Part shown: in pieces, positions 1 through 8,468 of the stretch | How positions within the stretch are numbered: the stretch's first letter is position 1 | How the letters are laid out: the number at the start of each line of letters is the position of its first letter | Origin: Ferrovibrio sp. | GTDB taxonomy: Bacteria; Pseudomonadota; Alphaproteobacteria; Ferrovibrionales; Ferrovibrionaceae | DNA: 40,135 bases | Assembly (NCBI RefSeq): GCF_017994015.1 | Contig: NZ_JAGOLP010000031.1 | Location: forward strand, 1-40,135 | Direction of reading: 5' to 3' | Notes under the pieces: generated by a model | Told to the model about the DNA's origin: nothing | The model's input: only the letters and a program-made list of their open reading frames with translations | Databases searched by the model: none | Translations under genes and position numbers: made by a program

Positions 1-2372
1 ACATTGGACACTAGTGACTGAAGATTTTGCAGCGTTAACACCAATGTGCCTGCCGGATTAGCATCTTCGCAAGCAGTGTCATTTGGATGAACGCTCACTC
101 TGGTACGGCTCGTATCAGGATAAACACCGCGAAACCAATGCTCAGCGTTTAGAAGCTGTCCGTGCTCCTCTTTGCCTAATGGATTCCCGTCTTTCTTTTT
201 ACTCTTTGCCTCAATAATTAAAGCTTTTGCGTTTGGGATCAGCCAAAGCACATCTGGACCAATACCAAAATCAGACTCTGGTCGTTGCGTATCAAGTCCG
301 ATAAACTCCCCGAAGTCTGCCAAAGCTTGCTCAAACTGATTTGAAGTAGAGTCGGCGTTCAAAAACGCGACCACACTATCGAATTCGGCAAGCAGAGCGG
401 CCTTAATGTGATAACTAGAAAGCTTTGCCACTATTCGCTGAGCTTGCTCACCCGCGAGGACGAGAGGCACATAACTAGGCTTGCGACGAGGGCGTAATAG
501 ATACCTATTCATGGAGTACGCATACTCCTGAAGCTTTTCTGCTTCTATGGCATCATTACCGGCAGCAGTGAGCCTTGCGGCCAATTCATATAACCATCCC
601 CGTAGAGGGTTCGGCATATCTGGCTCTGCCTGGACTGCTTTTACAAGTAAGCTGGCCCCCTTGGCATTGTTACCTTGAGTGGCATGTCGAAATGCCTTGC
701 GTTCAAGACCAGCATATTCCAACGAACTTGAGGCTTTGGGTGGAGCCTTTACTGCTTCTGAAAGTTTCTCCGCGTGAAATTTCTTCCAATCAGAGTCTCT
801 CGCCAAACAGAGTTCAATGGTTTTGATAAGGTCTTCGGTATTCTTAACTTCATTACTAATAATTCTACCGATATCTATCTGTCCTCTGGTCGCGCTAGTT
901 AAGAAATTTAAATTTGAATTTTTGCCGATCCAAGCGACAAGCTTCGTGCCAGAAAGGATCACTATACAATAGTCATGAGGGCCCCGCGCCCCCCTACCTA
1001 TTCCCTGCTCTATACGCTGCGCCAGTATATTATTTACTGTATCTGACGACATTCGCATCGCACGAAAATGATCATAGTCCGATGTTCCCATCGGCAGACC
1101 ATCCATTACCAGAATGCGACATGCATCATCTTTTAGATCAATTCCATCATATCTATTGACTAAAACAATTGGTGTCTTCTGCCCACCTCCTTTTAGATGC
1201 TCAATAGCAGCAGGAACGGCATCTGATTTTTTGGGAAGGTGCGCGATATCTGTCCACGCATCAGCACCTCTAGATGAGGGCACCAAAATCAAACTTCCAG
1301 CATTCCTGGGCATTATTACATCATTAATTATCTTTTTTATTAGAGGACTAATAGGCTGGTCGTTCAACTTCACTAGCTCGGGGATGAGAATCATTCGCTC
1401 ACTGACACCAGCCAATGACGTAGATACAATTGGGTTAGAAACTTTATCAGGGGATGCATCAAAAGTCCGAACGATATCACTATCATCGGCGATTGTGGCT
1501 GACATATAGATTCGTCGCGGACATTGATCAAATGACGGGAACATCTCAACAAGAGGAAACAGAGGAGTAATTGTCGCCGCATCCTTGCTAATCAGAAGAT
1601 GGCATAGGTGGAAACTGTCTCTAATCAAGGGCCATGAAAATGGATCAATCGCATCGCTAATTTTTCGAATATATTCTTTTACTTCTCTGGATTTATCCAA
1701 CCAAGCCCAATATGGCACTTCAAGCACGCCAAAATCCTTACCACTCACAACATCGTCATACTCACCATCTTTATTCAAATCTCTAAAGACTACTCGAAAA
1801 AGCCCTGTAAGATATCGGTATGCCTCTTGGTGCTTATCCTTTAGAATCTCAAACGTAAAAGCTTCTCGAACACTAGAAAATGAAACGTGCGCATCATCCA
1901 TAATTGTCATGCCAATTATGGCAGGAAACATAGTTCCGCGAATTCCGAAACGACTTTTCCCGTTAAATAAGGCTTGATACGTTGAGACTAGAACAGCTTC
2001 CCCATTTTCATATTGCTGTGGGAGCGGTTGTCCTTTCTCATACCTAACTGCGGGGATTCCATACTCTATGGCCTTTGCGACGGTTTGCTCCACAAGTTGG
2101 ACCGTTGAGCATAAGTATAGAACAGGCGCCCTTTTCTCACTCATGTGAGATTGAGCTATAAGTAAGCCAACCAGTGTTTTTCCACCCCCTGTATTAAGCT
2201 TGATTACAAGATCATTTTCTTCGCGCCGGTCAAACCACGCATCTAAAACTTCAGATTGACTTGTGTAGAGGTCATTGATTTCTGGCGGCTTAGGAAGACG
2301 TTGAAAAATTTCACGGGGGTTGACTGGAGTATTTTTCGCACCATCCGCTCGCATTTTACGAAAATCGACCAT
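1..2372 (-). CDS. SF2-type helicase fused to a PD-(D/E)XK-type nuclease (3' end off window)
   Basis: I translated this frame by hand; 790 codons are open and the gene runs off the left edge. Seen: Walker A TGGGKT at about residues 61-66, DExH-like box DDAH at 159-162, SAT motif at 291-293, a Rad3/DinG-like stretch RYDGIDLKDD at about 407-416 and motif VI QRIEQGIGRGARG at 452-464. A helical linker follows. Near the end is a literal P-D (706-707), then E-A-K (721-723) and a downstream Gln (739), the pattern of PD-(D/E)XK nucleases. The ATG at 2372 follows a GAGGGGG ribosome site. Base composition is far more AT-rich than all genes to the right, which suggests horizontal transfer. Inference: an ATP-driven helicase that cuts or degrades foreign DNA. 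No partner gene is visible in the window; partners, if any, lie to the left. The exact family is unresolved. Confidence 0.8.
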   Translation of the reverse strand, partial: MVDFRKMRADGAKNTPVNPREIFQRLPKPPEINDLYTSQSEVLDAWFDRREENDLVIKLNTGGGKTLVGLLIAQSHMSEKRAPVLYLCSTVQLVEQTVAKAIEYGIPAVRYEKGQPLPQQYENGEAVLVSTYQALFNGKSRFGIRGTMFPAIIGMTIMDDAHVSFSSVREAFTFEILKDKHQEAYRYLTGLFRVVFRDLNKDGEYDDVVSGKDFGVLEVPYWAWLDKSREVKEYIRKISDAIDPFSWPLIRDSFHLCHLLISKDAATITPLFPLVEMFPSFDQCPRRIYMSATIADDSDIVRTFDASPDKVSNPIVSTSLAGVSERMILIPELVKLNDQPISPLIKKIINDVIMPRNAGSLILVPSSRGADAWTDIAHLPKKSDAVPAAIEHLKGGGQKTPIVLVNRYDGIDLKDDACRILVMDGLPMGTSDYDHFRAMRMSSDTVNNILAQRIEQGIGRGARGPHDYCIVILSGTKLVAWIGKNSNLNFLTSATRGQIDIGRIISNEVKNTEDLIKTIELCLARDSDWKKFHAEKLSEAVKAPPKASSSLEYAGLERKAFRHATQGNNAKGASLLVKAVQAEPDMPNPLRGWLYELAARLTAAGNDAIEAEKLQEYAYSMNRYLLRPRRKPSYVPLVLAGEQAQRIVAKLSSYHIKAALLAEFDSVVAFLNADSTSNQFEQALADFGEFIGLDTQRPESDFGIGPDVLWLIPNAKALIIEAKSKKKDGNPLGKEEHGQLLNAEHWFRGVYPDTSRTRVSVHPNDTACEDANPAGTLVLTLQNLQSLVSN

Positions 2373-2577
2373 ATTTCCCCCTCATAGACATCTCAATACG
2401 AATCACTACAAAAAATACTATATATATAACAATAGACACCTAATAGTATTTTTTTAATTTCAAACATACTTTTAAATTGTAATATGGTGCGATTTTCTGA
2501 GTAAAATTTTCTCTAGCCATGCTGCACGATCCTTTTGACCGTGTCTTTTTGCCTTGCGCAACTGCTTCAGCCCCCCC
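2373..2577. other. AT-rich island/core junction and helicase upstream region
   Basis: No gene is seen here. The stretch is strongly AT-rich up to about 2520 and switches to GC-rich sequence by about 2550, marking the border between the acquired segment and the core chromosome. No tRNA gene or obvious attachment-site repeat is visible at the border. It must carry the promoter of the minus-strand helicase gene. Confidence 0.6.
2410..2454. repeat. 12-bp perfect inverted repeat upstream of the helicase gene
   Basis: AAAAAATACTAT (2410-2421) is perfectly mirrored by ATAGTATTTTTT (2443-2454), with 21 bp between the arms. It lies 38-82 bp upstream of the helicase start, where a promoter would be expected, so it could be an operator. 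Its A- and T-rich outer ends could also make it a weak bidirectional terminator. The function is inferred from position only. Confidence 0.5.
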
Positions 2578-3090
2578 TCACAAAAAGTGCGACACGTTCA
2601 GGATCAGCGCCACGCGCTCAGGCTCGCCGGTCTGGGCGGCCCAGGCGAAGGGCAGCAGGATGCGGCGGTAGCGCTGGTAATCCTTGTTGAGCCAGAACAG
2701 CGTGCGTTCCACATAATGCGGCTGGCCGGTGGCGGCCACGGCATCATATTCGGGCTGAATTTCGGCATTCTTGGCACCGTGGAATGCCGCCATTGTCTGG
2801 CCGGTGAATTCATAGCCGTGAATCTGCACCATCAGCGTGCCGGCGAGCCGGCAGCGATAGCCGCGTGTGGCCCCTGCCGCATCCACTTCGCGCTGCCATA
2901 ACACAATATGCGGCAGCAGATCGGGGATTTGCAGCGGATCAAGATCAACACGATCCGGCAGCCGGCGCCCGGCCCGCTTCTGCTGCCACCAGGCCAGGGC
3001 GCGCAGCAGCCGGGCATCCTGCATCTGCGCCAGCGTGGCGGCGGGTTCAGGCATGGGGCGGGCAGCTGGCGGATCGCGATCAGCAGGCAT
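2578..3090 (-). CDS. PAS_5-family PAS domain protein
   Basis: This 170-aa protein matches the pattern of the PAS_5 family common in Alphaproteobacteria: a short helical N-terminus, then DLDPLQIPDLLPHIVL at about residues 49-64, a strand-rich core (YRCRLAGTL) and a terminal strand ending ILNVSHFL. The frame stays open upstream to 3738, but that part is antisense to the divergent hydrolase. The start at 3090 places the family's N-terminus normally. PAS_5 proteins are small soluble proteins of mostly unknown role, probably sensing or scaffolding. It is the first core gene next to the AT-rich island and is divergent from the hydrolase at 3244. Confidence 0.8.
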   Translation of the reverse strand: MPADRDPPAARPMPEPAATLAQMQDARLLRALAWWQQKRAGRRLPDRVDLDPLQIPDLLPHIVLWQREVDAAGATRGYRCRLAGTLMVQIHGYEFTGQTMAAFHGAKNAEIQPEYDAVAATGQPHYVERTLFWLNKDYQRYRRILLPFAWAAQTGEPERVALILNVSHFL

Positions 3091-3243
3091 GGCTTTGTTG
3101 TGCCGCAAATCCCCGCCGGCTCCAAGCGCAATCGCTGCCGCTGCGGCAGGGTGAAAAATACTGCTCTTGCCGCCACGGCATGCCGCCACGGCATTACCGC
3201 ATCGGTAATTGCCAAGCCGCCAGCGGCATGGCTCAATCGCGCC

Positions 3244-4095
3244 ATGACCGAGCAAATCATCCTGACGCGGCACAATGGCAGCCGCTTTGCCCTCACGCTG
3301 TTTGCGCATGATAACGCGGCGGCGCCGGCCATCCTGATCCAGCCCGCCATGGGCGTGCAGGCCGGCTATTACACCTTGCTGGCCGAGGCGCTGCATGCCG
3401 CCGGGCATCATGTCGGCATCTCCGAATTGCGTGGCCATGAGGCGGCGGCGGATGCGCCGCGCCCGGGCTGGGATTACGATTTCAGCTATCACGACATGCT
3501 GCATGAAGACTGGCCGCTGGCCGCCCAGGCGATGCAGGCGCGTTTCCCGGCGGCGCCGTTTTACATGCTGGGCCATAGCCTGGGGGCGCAGATCAGCTGC
3601 CTTTATGCCAGCCTGAAACCGGCCGGCCTGCGCGGCCTGATCGTGATTGCGGCTTCCTCGGTGCATTGGAAACTCTGGGGCTGGCCGTTCCTGCTCTACA
3701 GCCAGGCGGCGGGGCTTTCCGGCCGGCTGGTTGGGCATTTCCCCGGCAAGGTGTTCCGCTTTGCCGGCCGCGAGGCGCGCGGCGTGGTGGCGGACTGGGC
3801 GCGCCAGGCACGCACCGGGCGGTTTCTGCTGGGCCAGCCAAGAGTGGATTACGAGCCGAAGCTGGCTGAAGTGACCCTGCCGGTGCTGGCGATTTCGCTA
3901 CAGGGCGATTTCTTTGCGCCGCATCACACATTGGATGCCCTGATCGGCAAGATGCCGCAGGCCGCCCTCACCCGGCTGCGGCTTGATCCCAAGGCGCTGG
4001 GCTTTGAAAAGATCGATCATTTCCGCTGGGCGCGGCAGCCGCAACTGGTGCTGCCGCCCGTGGCGCAATGGCTGGCGGCTCAGCCACCGGTGTAG
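3244..4095 (+). CDS. alpha/beta hydrolase
   Basis: A 283-aa single-domain hydrolase. The nucleophile elbow GHSLG lies at residues 110-114, giving Ser112. A late acidic residue (near LQGDFFAP) and His (KIDHFRW) complete a plausible Ser-Asp-His triad. The N-terminal strand pattern with PAMGVQAGYY resembles serine aminopeptidase/lysophospholipase-like hydrolases. There is no signal peptide, so it is probably cytoplasmic. No strong ribosome site precedes the ATG; the start is chosen because homologous-looking sequence begins there and the upstream in-frame part is antisense to the PAS gene. Its 3' end overlaps the convergent secreted-protein gene by 16 bp. The substrate cannot be predicted. Confidence 0.85.
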   Translation: MTEQIILTRHNGSRFALTLFAHDNAAAPAILIQPAMGVQAGYYTLLAEALHAAGHHVGISELRGHEAAADAPRPGWDYDFSYHDMLHEDWPLAAQAMQARFPAAPFYMLGHSLGAQISCLYASLKPAGLRGLIVIAASSVHWKLWGWPFLLYSQAAGLSGRLVGHFPGKVFRFAGREARGVVADWARQARTGRFLLGQPRVDYEPKLAEVTLPVLAISLQGDFFAPHHTLDALIGKMPQAALTRLRLDPKALGFEKIDHFRWARQPQLVLPPVAQWLAAQPPV

Positions 4096-4472
4096 CATTT
4101 CACCTTGGTCACTTCGCCGCTATCGGTCTCTTTGCTCGGCTCGCGGTAGATTTCCATGGTGCCGCGATTGCGCAATTTGCATTCGCCAAGCGGCAGCCAG
4201 GAGGAGAGCAGGATCACATAGATGAACTCGCCCGAGCCAAGCCGATCCGGCGCGCAATAACGCGTCACTTCTCTGGGCTTGGAATTCACCGTGGAATGCA
4301 CGCGGCCTTCGCGCTTGATGCGGATCGGCCAGTTATACTGTGTCAGGTTGGCCACCGTGACACAGGCCTGCTGATCGTCGGTGACAATCGGCGGGCGGCC
4401 CTGGGCTAAGACGCCCGTGGCCGTAAACAACGCGGCGGCAACGCTCAAGGCAAGCGTGGCGCCGCGTCGCAT
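4080..4472 (-). CDS. small secreted protein of unknown function
   Basis: A 130-aa product with a clear signal peptide: MRRGATLALSVAAALF, then a likely cleavage after VLAQ near residue 24. The mature part has four cysteines (in ACVTV, RYCAP, GECKL, VKCYT), which could form two disulfides in the periplasm. I do not recognise a family. It starts 1 nt after the gapR stop, so it is almost certainly translated from the gapR message. Its end overlaps the convergent hydrolase by 16 bp, leaving no room for a terminator. Confidence 0.7.
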   Translation of the reverse strand: MRRGATLALSVAAALFTATGVLAQGRPPIVTDDQQACVTVANLTQYNWPIRIKREGRVHSTVNSKPREVTRYCAPDRLGSGEFIYVILLSSWLPLGECKLRNRGTMEIYREPSKETDSGEVTKVKCYTGG

Positions 4473-4473
4473 C

Positions 4474-4740
4474 TCACTCAGCCGCCTCTTGCATGCCGAG
4501 CGCGCCCATATAGAGATCGAGCAATTCTTCCTGCTCGTCGAGATCGGCCTTGTCCATCTTGCGCAGGCGGATCACCTGGCGCAGGATTTTCACGTCAAAG
4601 CCATGGCCCTTGGCCTCGGCATAGACTTCCTTCACATCGTCGGCGAGCGCCTTCTTTTCTTCTTCCAGCCGCTCGATACGCATCACCAGCTGGCGGAGCT
4701 GGTCTGCGGCGAAATTGCCGGTCTTCAACTTGGTAGCCAT
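4474..4740 (-). CDS. gapR: GapR / DUF2312 nucleoid-associated protein
   Basis: An 88-aa protein with the diagnostic DUF2312 core: [37 protein letters not shown] and the following RLRKMDKAD. It is entirely alpha-helical with a long N-terminal coiled coil. Known from Caulobacter: GapR forms clamps on AT-rich or overtwisted DNA and supports replication and topoisomerase activity; it is essential or nearly so. The length fits the family. It heads a two-gene unit with the secreted-protein gene 1 nt downstream. An exact DnaA box lies about 80 bp upstream of the start, which may tie expression to replication. Confidence 0.93.
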   Translation of the reverse strand: MATKLKTGNFAADQLRQLVMRIERLEEEKKALADDVKEVYAEAKGHGFDVKILRQVIRLRKMDKADLDEQEELLDLYMGALGMQEAAE

Positions 4741-4818
4741 GACAATCCCCTGGCAATGGCGAAATTCGAGGCGGGGATTATAGCGAACAGCCGCCCCGGC
4801 GGAACCACCCCGGCAAAG

Positions 4819-4827
4819 TTATCCACA
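4819..4827 (+). promoter_or_regulatory. exact DnaA box upstream of gapR
   Basis: TTATCCACA matches the DnaA-box consensus exactly. It sits in the 89-bp gap between the DUF1244 stop and the gapR start, about 80 bp upstream of gapR. That DnaA acts here is inference from the match and position. Confidence 0.5.
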
Positions 4828-4829
4828 AG

Positions 4830-5144
<315 letters not shown>

Positions 5145-5156
5145 GCTCAGCTTCCC

Positions 5157-6290
5157 TCAGGCGAAATTCAGTGTTTCAGCAGCCAGCCACTCTACCACCT
5201 GGCGCAGGGCGGCGGCATGGTCCTGCCCATTATCTAGCGCAGCCTGGTAAACCTGCAACTGGCGCTGTGCCGAGGTGCCGCGCGCCAGGATCTGCCGCGT
5301 GGCCTGCACTTCGGGCCAATAGCCGCCAGCCAGTGCTTCCTCGCGCACCAGCTCGATCAGTTCTTCCAGCAAAAGCGCATAATCCACCGCTTGGCCCTTG
5401 CCAAAATCCACCAGCTGCCCGGCCACACCATAACGCGCCGCACGCCAGCGGTTTTCGTCGATCAGCGCATTGGCATAAAGCCGCCAGCGCTGGTTGCGCT
5501 GCCTGAGCCGCAGCAAAGCCGCCAGCAGGCCGCGATACAGCGCAGCAATGCTGATGGCATCATCCAGCCGGGTGCACACATCGGTAACGCGCAATTCCAG
5601 TGTCGGGAACCGCGCCGAGGGCCGGATATCCCACCACAGCTTGGTGGCATCGTCGATCAGCCCGGCCGCCACCAAACGCGACACCAGACGCTGATATTCG
5701 CCCCAGCTTTCAAACCGCTCGGGCAGGCCGGTGCGCGGCAGGCTGTCAAAGATCGAGACGCGGTAGCTTTGCAGGCCGGTGGCCTCGCCCTGCCAGAACG
5801 GCGACGAGGTGGAAAGCGCCAGCAGATGCGGCAGGAAATAGCTGACCTGATTCATCAGGTCGATGCGCAAATCCTCATCCGCGATGCCCACATGCACATG
5901 CAGGCCGCAGATCACCAGCCGCCGCGCCACCCCGGCCAGGTCCAGCGCCAGGGCGTCATACCGCGGCCGGTCGGTATGCCTTTGTTCGCTCCAGCGCGCA
6001 AACGGATGTGTGCCGGCGGCAATCGGCGCCAGGCCATGGCGCCCGGCCACTTCGGCCACGGCGCGGCGCAGCTGCATCAATTCATTCCGCGCCTGCGGCA
6101 GGCTGGTGCAGATGCCGGTGGCCACCTCGATCTGGCATTTGAGAAATTCCGGATTGATCTGGCCGCCCGGGATCAGCGCCTGGGCCTCGGCCAGCATGGC
6201 GGCCGGCGGCTCCACGGCCAGGGCGCCATCTTCCCGGCGCACCAGCAGGTATTCCTCCTCCATGCCCAGGGTGAAATCAGGCGCGCTCAT
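5157..6290 (-). CDS. YbdK-type carboxylate-amine ligase (GCS2 family)
   Basis: A 377-aa enzyme of the glutamate-cysteine ligase 2 family. Seen: the N-terminal GMEEEYLLV with the metal/ATP-binding Glu run at 11-13, EVATGICTS near 55-63, GLHVHVGIAD at about 129-138 and a C-terminal RWRAARYGV region. The family joins an amino acid carboxylate to an amine with ATP; members are annotated as weak glutamate-cysteine ligases but true substrates are usually unknown. The start at 6290 is preferred over upstream in-frame codons because the GMEEEY motif normally lies about ten residues from the start, and it is only 1 nt after the stop of the upstream amidohydrolase gene, implying coupled translation. 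Confidence 0.88.
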   Translation of the reverse strand: MSAPDFTLGMEEEYLLVRREDGALAVEPPAAMLAEAQALIPGGQINPEFLKCQIEVATGICTSLPQARNELMQLRRAVAEVAGRHGLAPIAAGTHPFARWSEQRHTDRPRYDALALDLAGVARRLVICGLHVHVGIADEDLRIDLMNQVSYFLPHLLALSTSSPFWQGEATGLQSYRVSIFDSLPRTGLPERFESWGEYQRLVSRLVAAGLIDDATKLWWDIRPSARFPTLELRVTDVCTRLDDAISIAALYRGLLAALLRLRQRNQRWRLYANALIDENRWRAARYGVAGQLVDFGKGQAVDYALLLEELIELVREEALAGGYWPEVQATRQILARGTSAQRQLQVYQAALDNGQDHAAALRQVVEWLAAETLNFA

Positions 6291-6291
6291 C

Positions 6292-7059
6292 TTACGCGGC
6301 CAGCACGGCAACGCCGCTTTCTGCCAGGATGCGGCGGAAGCAGCGTTCCAGCCGCACAGCCCATTCGGCCACACCAGCCTCATCGGATATCAAATCCTGG
6401 CGCACCTCCACCAATACATGCGGCAGGCCGCGCCGCTCGCCATGTTCGCGGATGCTGAAGCCGGCCTGACTGCGGCCGCTATAGGGTTCGTTGTCGCCCA
6501 CCACCAGCCCCGGCTCCTCGCGCAAGGCCTGGATCAACGGCAGGGCCAGGCGGCCATCCTGGTTCCACAGGATGCCGGCATGCCAGGGCCGCTGCCGCCC
6601 TTTCATGCTGGGCGTGAATGAATGGATCGAGAGGATGGCCGGCAAAGCACTGCGCTGCAACGCCGCGTCAATCGCCGCCGCCACCGCTGCGTGATAGGGC
6701 GTGAAATAGGCATCGATGCGGCGCTGGCGCTCGGCAGGGCTGAGATTGCGGTTGCCCGGCACCAGCACGCCGTCGCTGATCTCGCAGATCAATGTCGGAT
6801 CATCCGGGGCACGGTTAATATCCGCCACCAGCCGTGAATAGCCGGCCAGCAAAGCCGGCGCATCCAGCGCCTGGCTGAGCTTTTCGGTCAGCGCGGCGGC
6901 GCCGATATCCCAGCCGATATGGCGGGTGATCTGTTCCTGGCTGAGGCCAAGATCGCCGAGTTCCGGCGGCACGGCATGGCTGGCATGGTCGCAGAGCAGC
7001 ACAACGGGGGCGCGGCCGGCGCCGTTCAACACGCGGAAAGTCTGGTTCGGGGAGGTCAT
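6292..7059 (-). CDS. N-formylglutamate amidohydrolase family protein
   Basis: A 255-aa metal-dependent hydrolase-like protein. Seen: LLCDHASHAVP near residues 21-31 (metal-binding Asp/His pair), HIGWDIGA, DINRAPDD, a central LSIHSFTP and the later VEVRQDLI with its Glu. This is the predicted N-formylglutamate amidohydrolase group, which may not act on formylglutamate in vivo. No hut (histidine degradation) gene is nearby, which weakens a histidine-pathway role. It is the first gene of a minus-strand operon with the YbdK ligase and DUF1244; pairing an amide-forming with an amide-breaking enzyme suggests a shared substrate, but this is inference. Confidence 0.88.
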   Translation of the reverse strand: MTSPNQTFRVLNGAGRAPVVLLCDHASHAVPPELGDLGLSQEQITRHIGWDIGAAALTEKLSQALDAPALLAGYSRLVADINRAPDDPTLICEISDGVLVPGNRNLSPAERQRRIDAYFTPYHAAVAAAIDAALQRSALPAILSIHSFTPSMKGRQRPWHAGILWNQDGRLALPLIQALREEPGLVVGDNEPYSGRSQAGFSIREHGERRGLPHVLVEVRQDLISDEAGVAEWAVRLERCFRRILAESGVAVLAA

Positions 7060-7109
7060 CGGCTCAATCGCGGCTAGGGTGCGGACTGATTGCCAGCAGG
7101 CCCGGTTAA

Positions 7110-7139
7110 TTGCAAGGCCGGTGCGGCGTGGCTTACACT
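7110..7139 (+). promoter_or_regulatory. sigma70-like promoter for the ferredoxin-NADP reductase gene
   Basis: TTGCAA (7110-7115), an 18-bp spacer and TACACT (7134-7139). It predicts transcription starting near 7146, about 24 nt before the GTG at 7170. This argues against the in-frame TTG at 7110 as the translation start, since that would lie in the -35 box. Confidence 0.45.
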
Positions 7140-7169
7140 GTTGCAGTTTATAGCGACGGAAAAGCCACA

Positions 7170-8468
7170 GTGTTGCAGCATATCGCCATCGTCGGCAGCG
7201 GCCCTTCCGGGCTGTTCTGCGCCGATGCCCTGATCCGCCAGAATCCGGCCCTGCGTATCGATGTGTTCGACCGCCTGCCGACGCCCTATGGCCTGGTGCG
7301 TTTCGGTGTGGCGCCGGATCATCAGGGCACCAAGGCCATCACCCGGCAGTTTGACCGCCTGTTTGTCAATCCGCAGGTTCGTTTTTGCGGCAAGCTGGAG
7401 GTCGGCACCGCGCTGCCACTGGCGGTTTTACGCCAATTCTACGATGCCGTGATACTCGCCGTGGGGGCGCATCAGGATCGCCCCTTGGGCATTCCGGGCG
7501 CCGGCCTGGCCGGGGTCTATGGCTCGATGGCTTTTGTGGGCTGGTATAACGGCCATCCGGATTTTGCCGGCCTGGCGCCTTTGCTGGATCGCCCCGGCCT
7601 TGCCGTGATCGGTCAGGGCAATGTGGCGGTGGATATCGCCCGCCTGCTTGGCAAAAGCCCGGCTGAACTGGCGAGCAGCGATATCTGCGCCCATGCCGCA
7701 AGGGCCATCCAGGCCGCGCCACTCAGCGATATCTACATGATCGGCCGGCGCGGCCCGGTGGAAGCCAGCTTCACCAGCGCCGAACTGGCCGAATTGGGCA
7801 AGCTGGAGCGCGTCCGCCCGGTTTTGCGCCGCAGTGACCTGCCGGAAAACCTGCCAAGCGGCCTCGATCCTTCGGAAGCCAAGGTGAAGGAACGTAATCT
7901 CCAGCTTCTGCATGACTATGCCGCGCGTGATGATGACAAGCCGGTGCGGCTGCATTTCCTGTTCCACAGCGCGCCGCAGGCCATTCTCGGCGATCAGCGT
8001 GTTGAGGCCCTGGCAGTGGCCGGCGGCACCAAGCCGCTGGATGTGGGCTGCGTGATCGGCGCCATCGGCTATCGCACCCAAGCCTTGGGCGACCTGCCGG
8101 CGCCGGATGCAGCCGGGCGGCTGCCTAACCAGGATGGCCTGATCGAAGCCGGGCTTTACACATTGGGCTGGGCTAAACGCGGCCCGTCCGGCACCATCCC
8201 GACCAATCGCAGCGAGGCCAAGAGCGTGGCCGACCGCCTGCTGGCGGATTTCGCCAACGATACCGCGCCGGCCAAAACGGGCGGTGCCGGGCTGGATGCC
8301 TGGCTGCGGCAGCAGGGCATCACGGCCAGCGATTTCGCCGCCTGGAAACGCATCGAGGCGCGTGAAACCGCCGCCGCCCGGCCTGGTGCGCCGCGCGAAA
8401 AACTGGCGCAATGGGCCGAACTGGATCAGGCCATACAGGATACGCAGCAGCAGCAGGCACAACAGTGA
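7170..8468 (+). CDS. FAD-dependent ferredoxin/adrenodoxin-type NADP+ reductase
   Basis: A 432-aa flavoprotein of the adrenodoxin-reductase/FprA type. Seen: FAD-binding IAVIGSG-type motif (IAIVGSGPSGLFCADAL, residues about 4-20), the typical RLPTPYGLVRFGVAPDHQG, NADP-binding VIGQGNVAVDIAR, the RRGP motif and the C-terminal GWAKRGPSGTIPTNR. Known family role: electron transfer between NADPH and a ferredoxin, feeding P450s, Fe-S assembly or reductive steps. The start is probably GTG at 7170 (TTG at 7173 is an alternative); GACGGAAAAG upstream is a fair ribosome site. Its stop overlaps the MFS gene start by 4 bp. No ferredoxin gene is in the window. Confidence 0.9.
   Translation: MLQHIAIVGSGPSGLFCADALIRQNPALRIDVFDRLPTPYGLVRFGVAPDHQGTKAITRQFDRLFVNPQVRFCGKLEVGTALPLAVLRQFYDAVILAVGAHQDRPLGIPGAGLAGVYGSMAFVGWYNGHPDFAGLAPLLDRPGLAVIGQGNVAVDIARLLGKSPAELASSDICAHAARAIQAAPLSDIYMIGRRGPVEASFTSAELAELGKLERVRPVLRRSDLPENLPSGLDPSEAKVKERNLQLLHDYAARDDDKPVRLHFLFHSAPQAILGDQRVEALAVAGGTKPLDVGCVIGAIGYRTQALGDLPAPDAAGRLPNQDGLIEAGLYTLGWAKRGPSGTIPTNRSEAKSVADRLLADFANDTAPAKTGGAGLDAWLRQQGITASDFAAWKRIEARETAAARPGAPREKLAQWAELDQAIQDTQQQQAQQ

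Noticed and set aside
575..1977. Several plus-strand frames in the AT-rich left part
   Set aside because: They lie opposite the helicase frame, which is open for 790 codons with ordered motifs; the plus-strand products show no recognisable pattern.
2578..3738. 386-codon frame giving a longer PAS_5 protein
   Set aside because: The extra 216 codons are antisense to the hydrolase gene; the PAS_5 family N-terminus fits the start at 3090.
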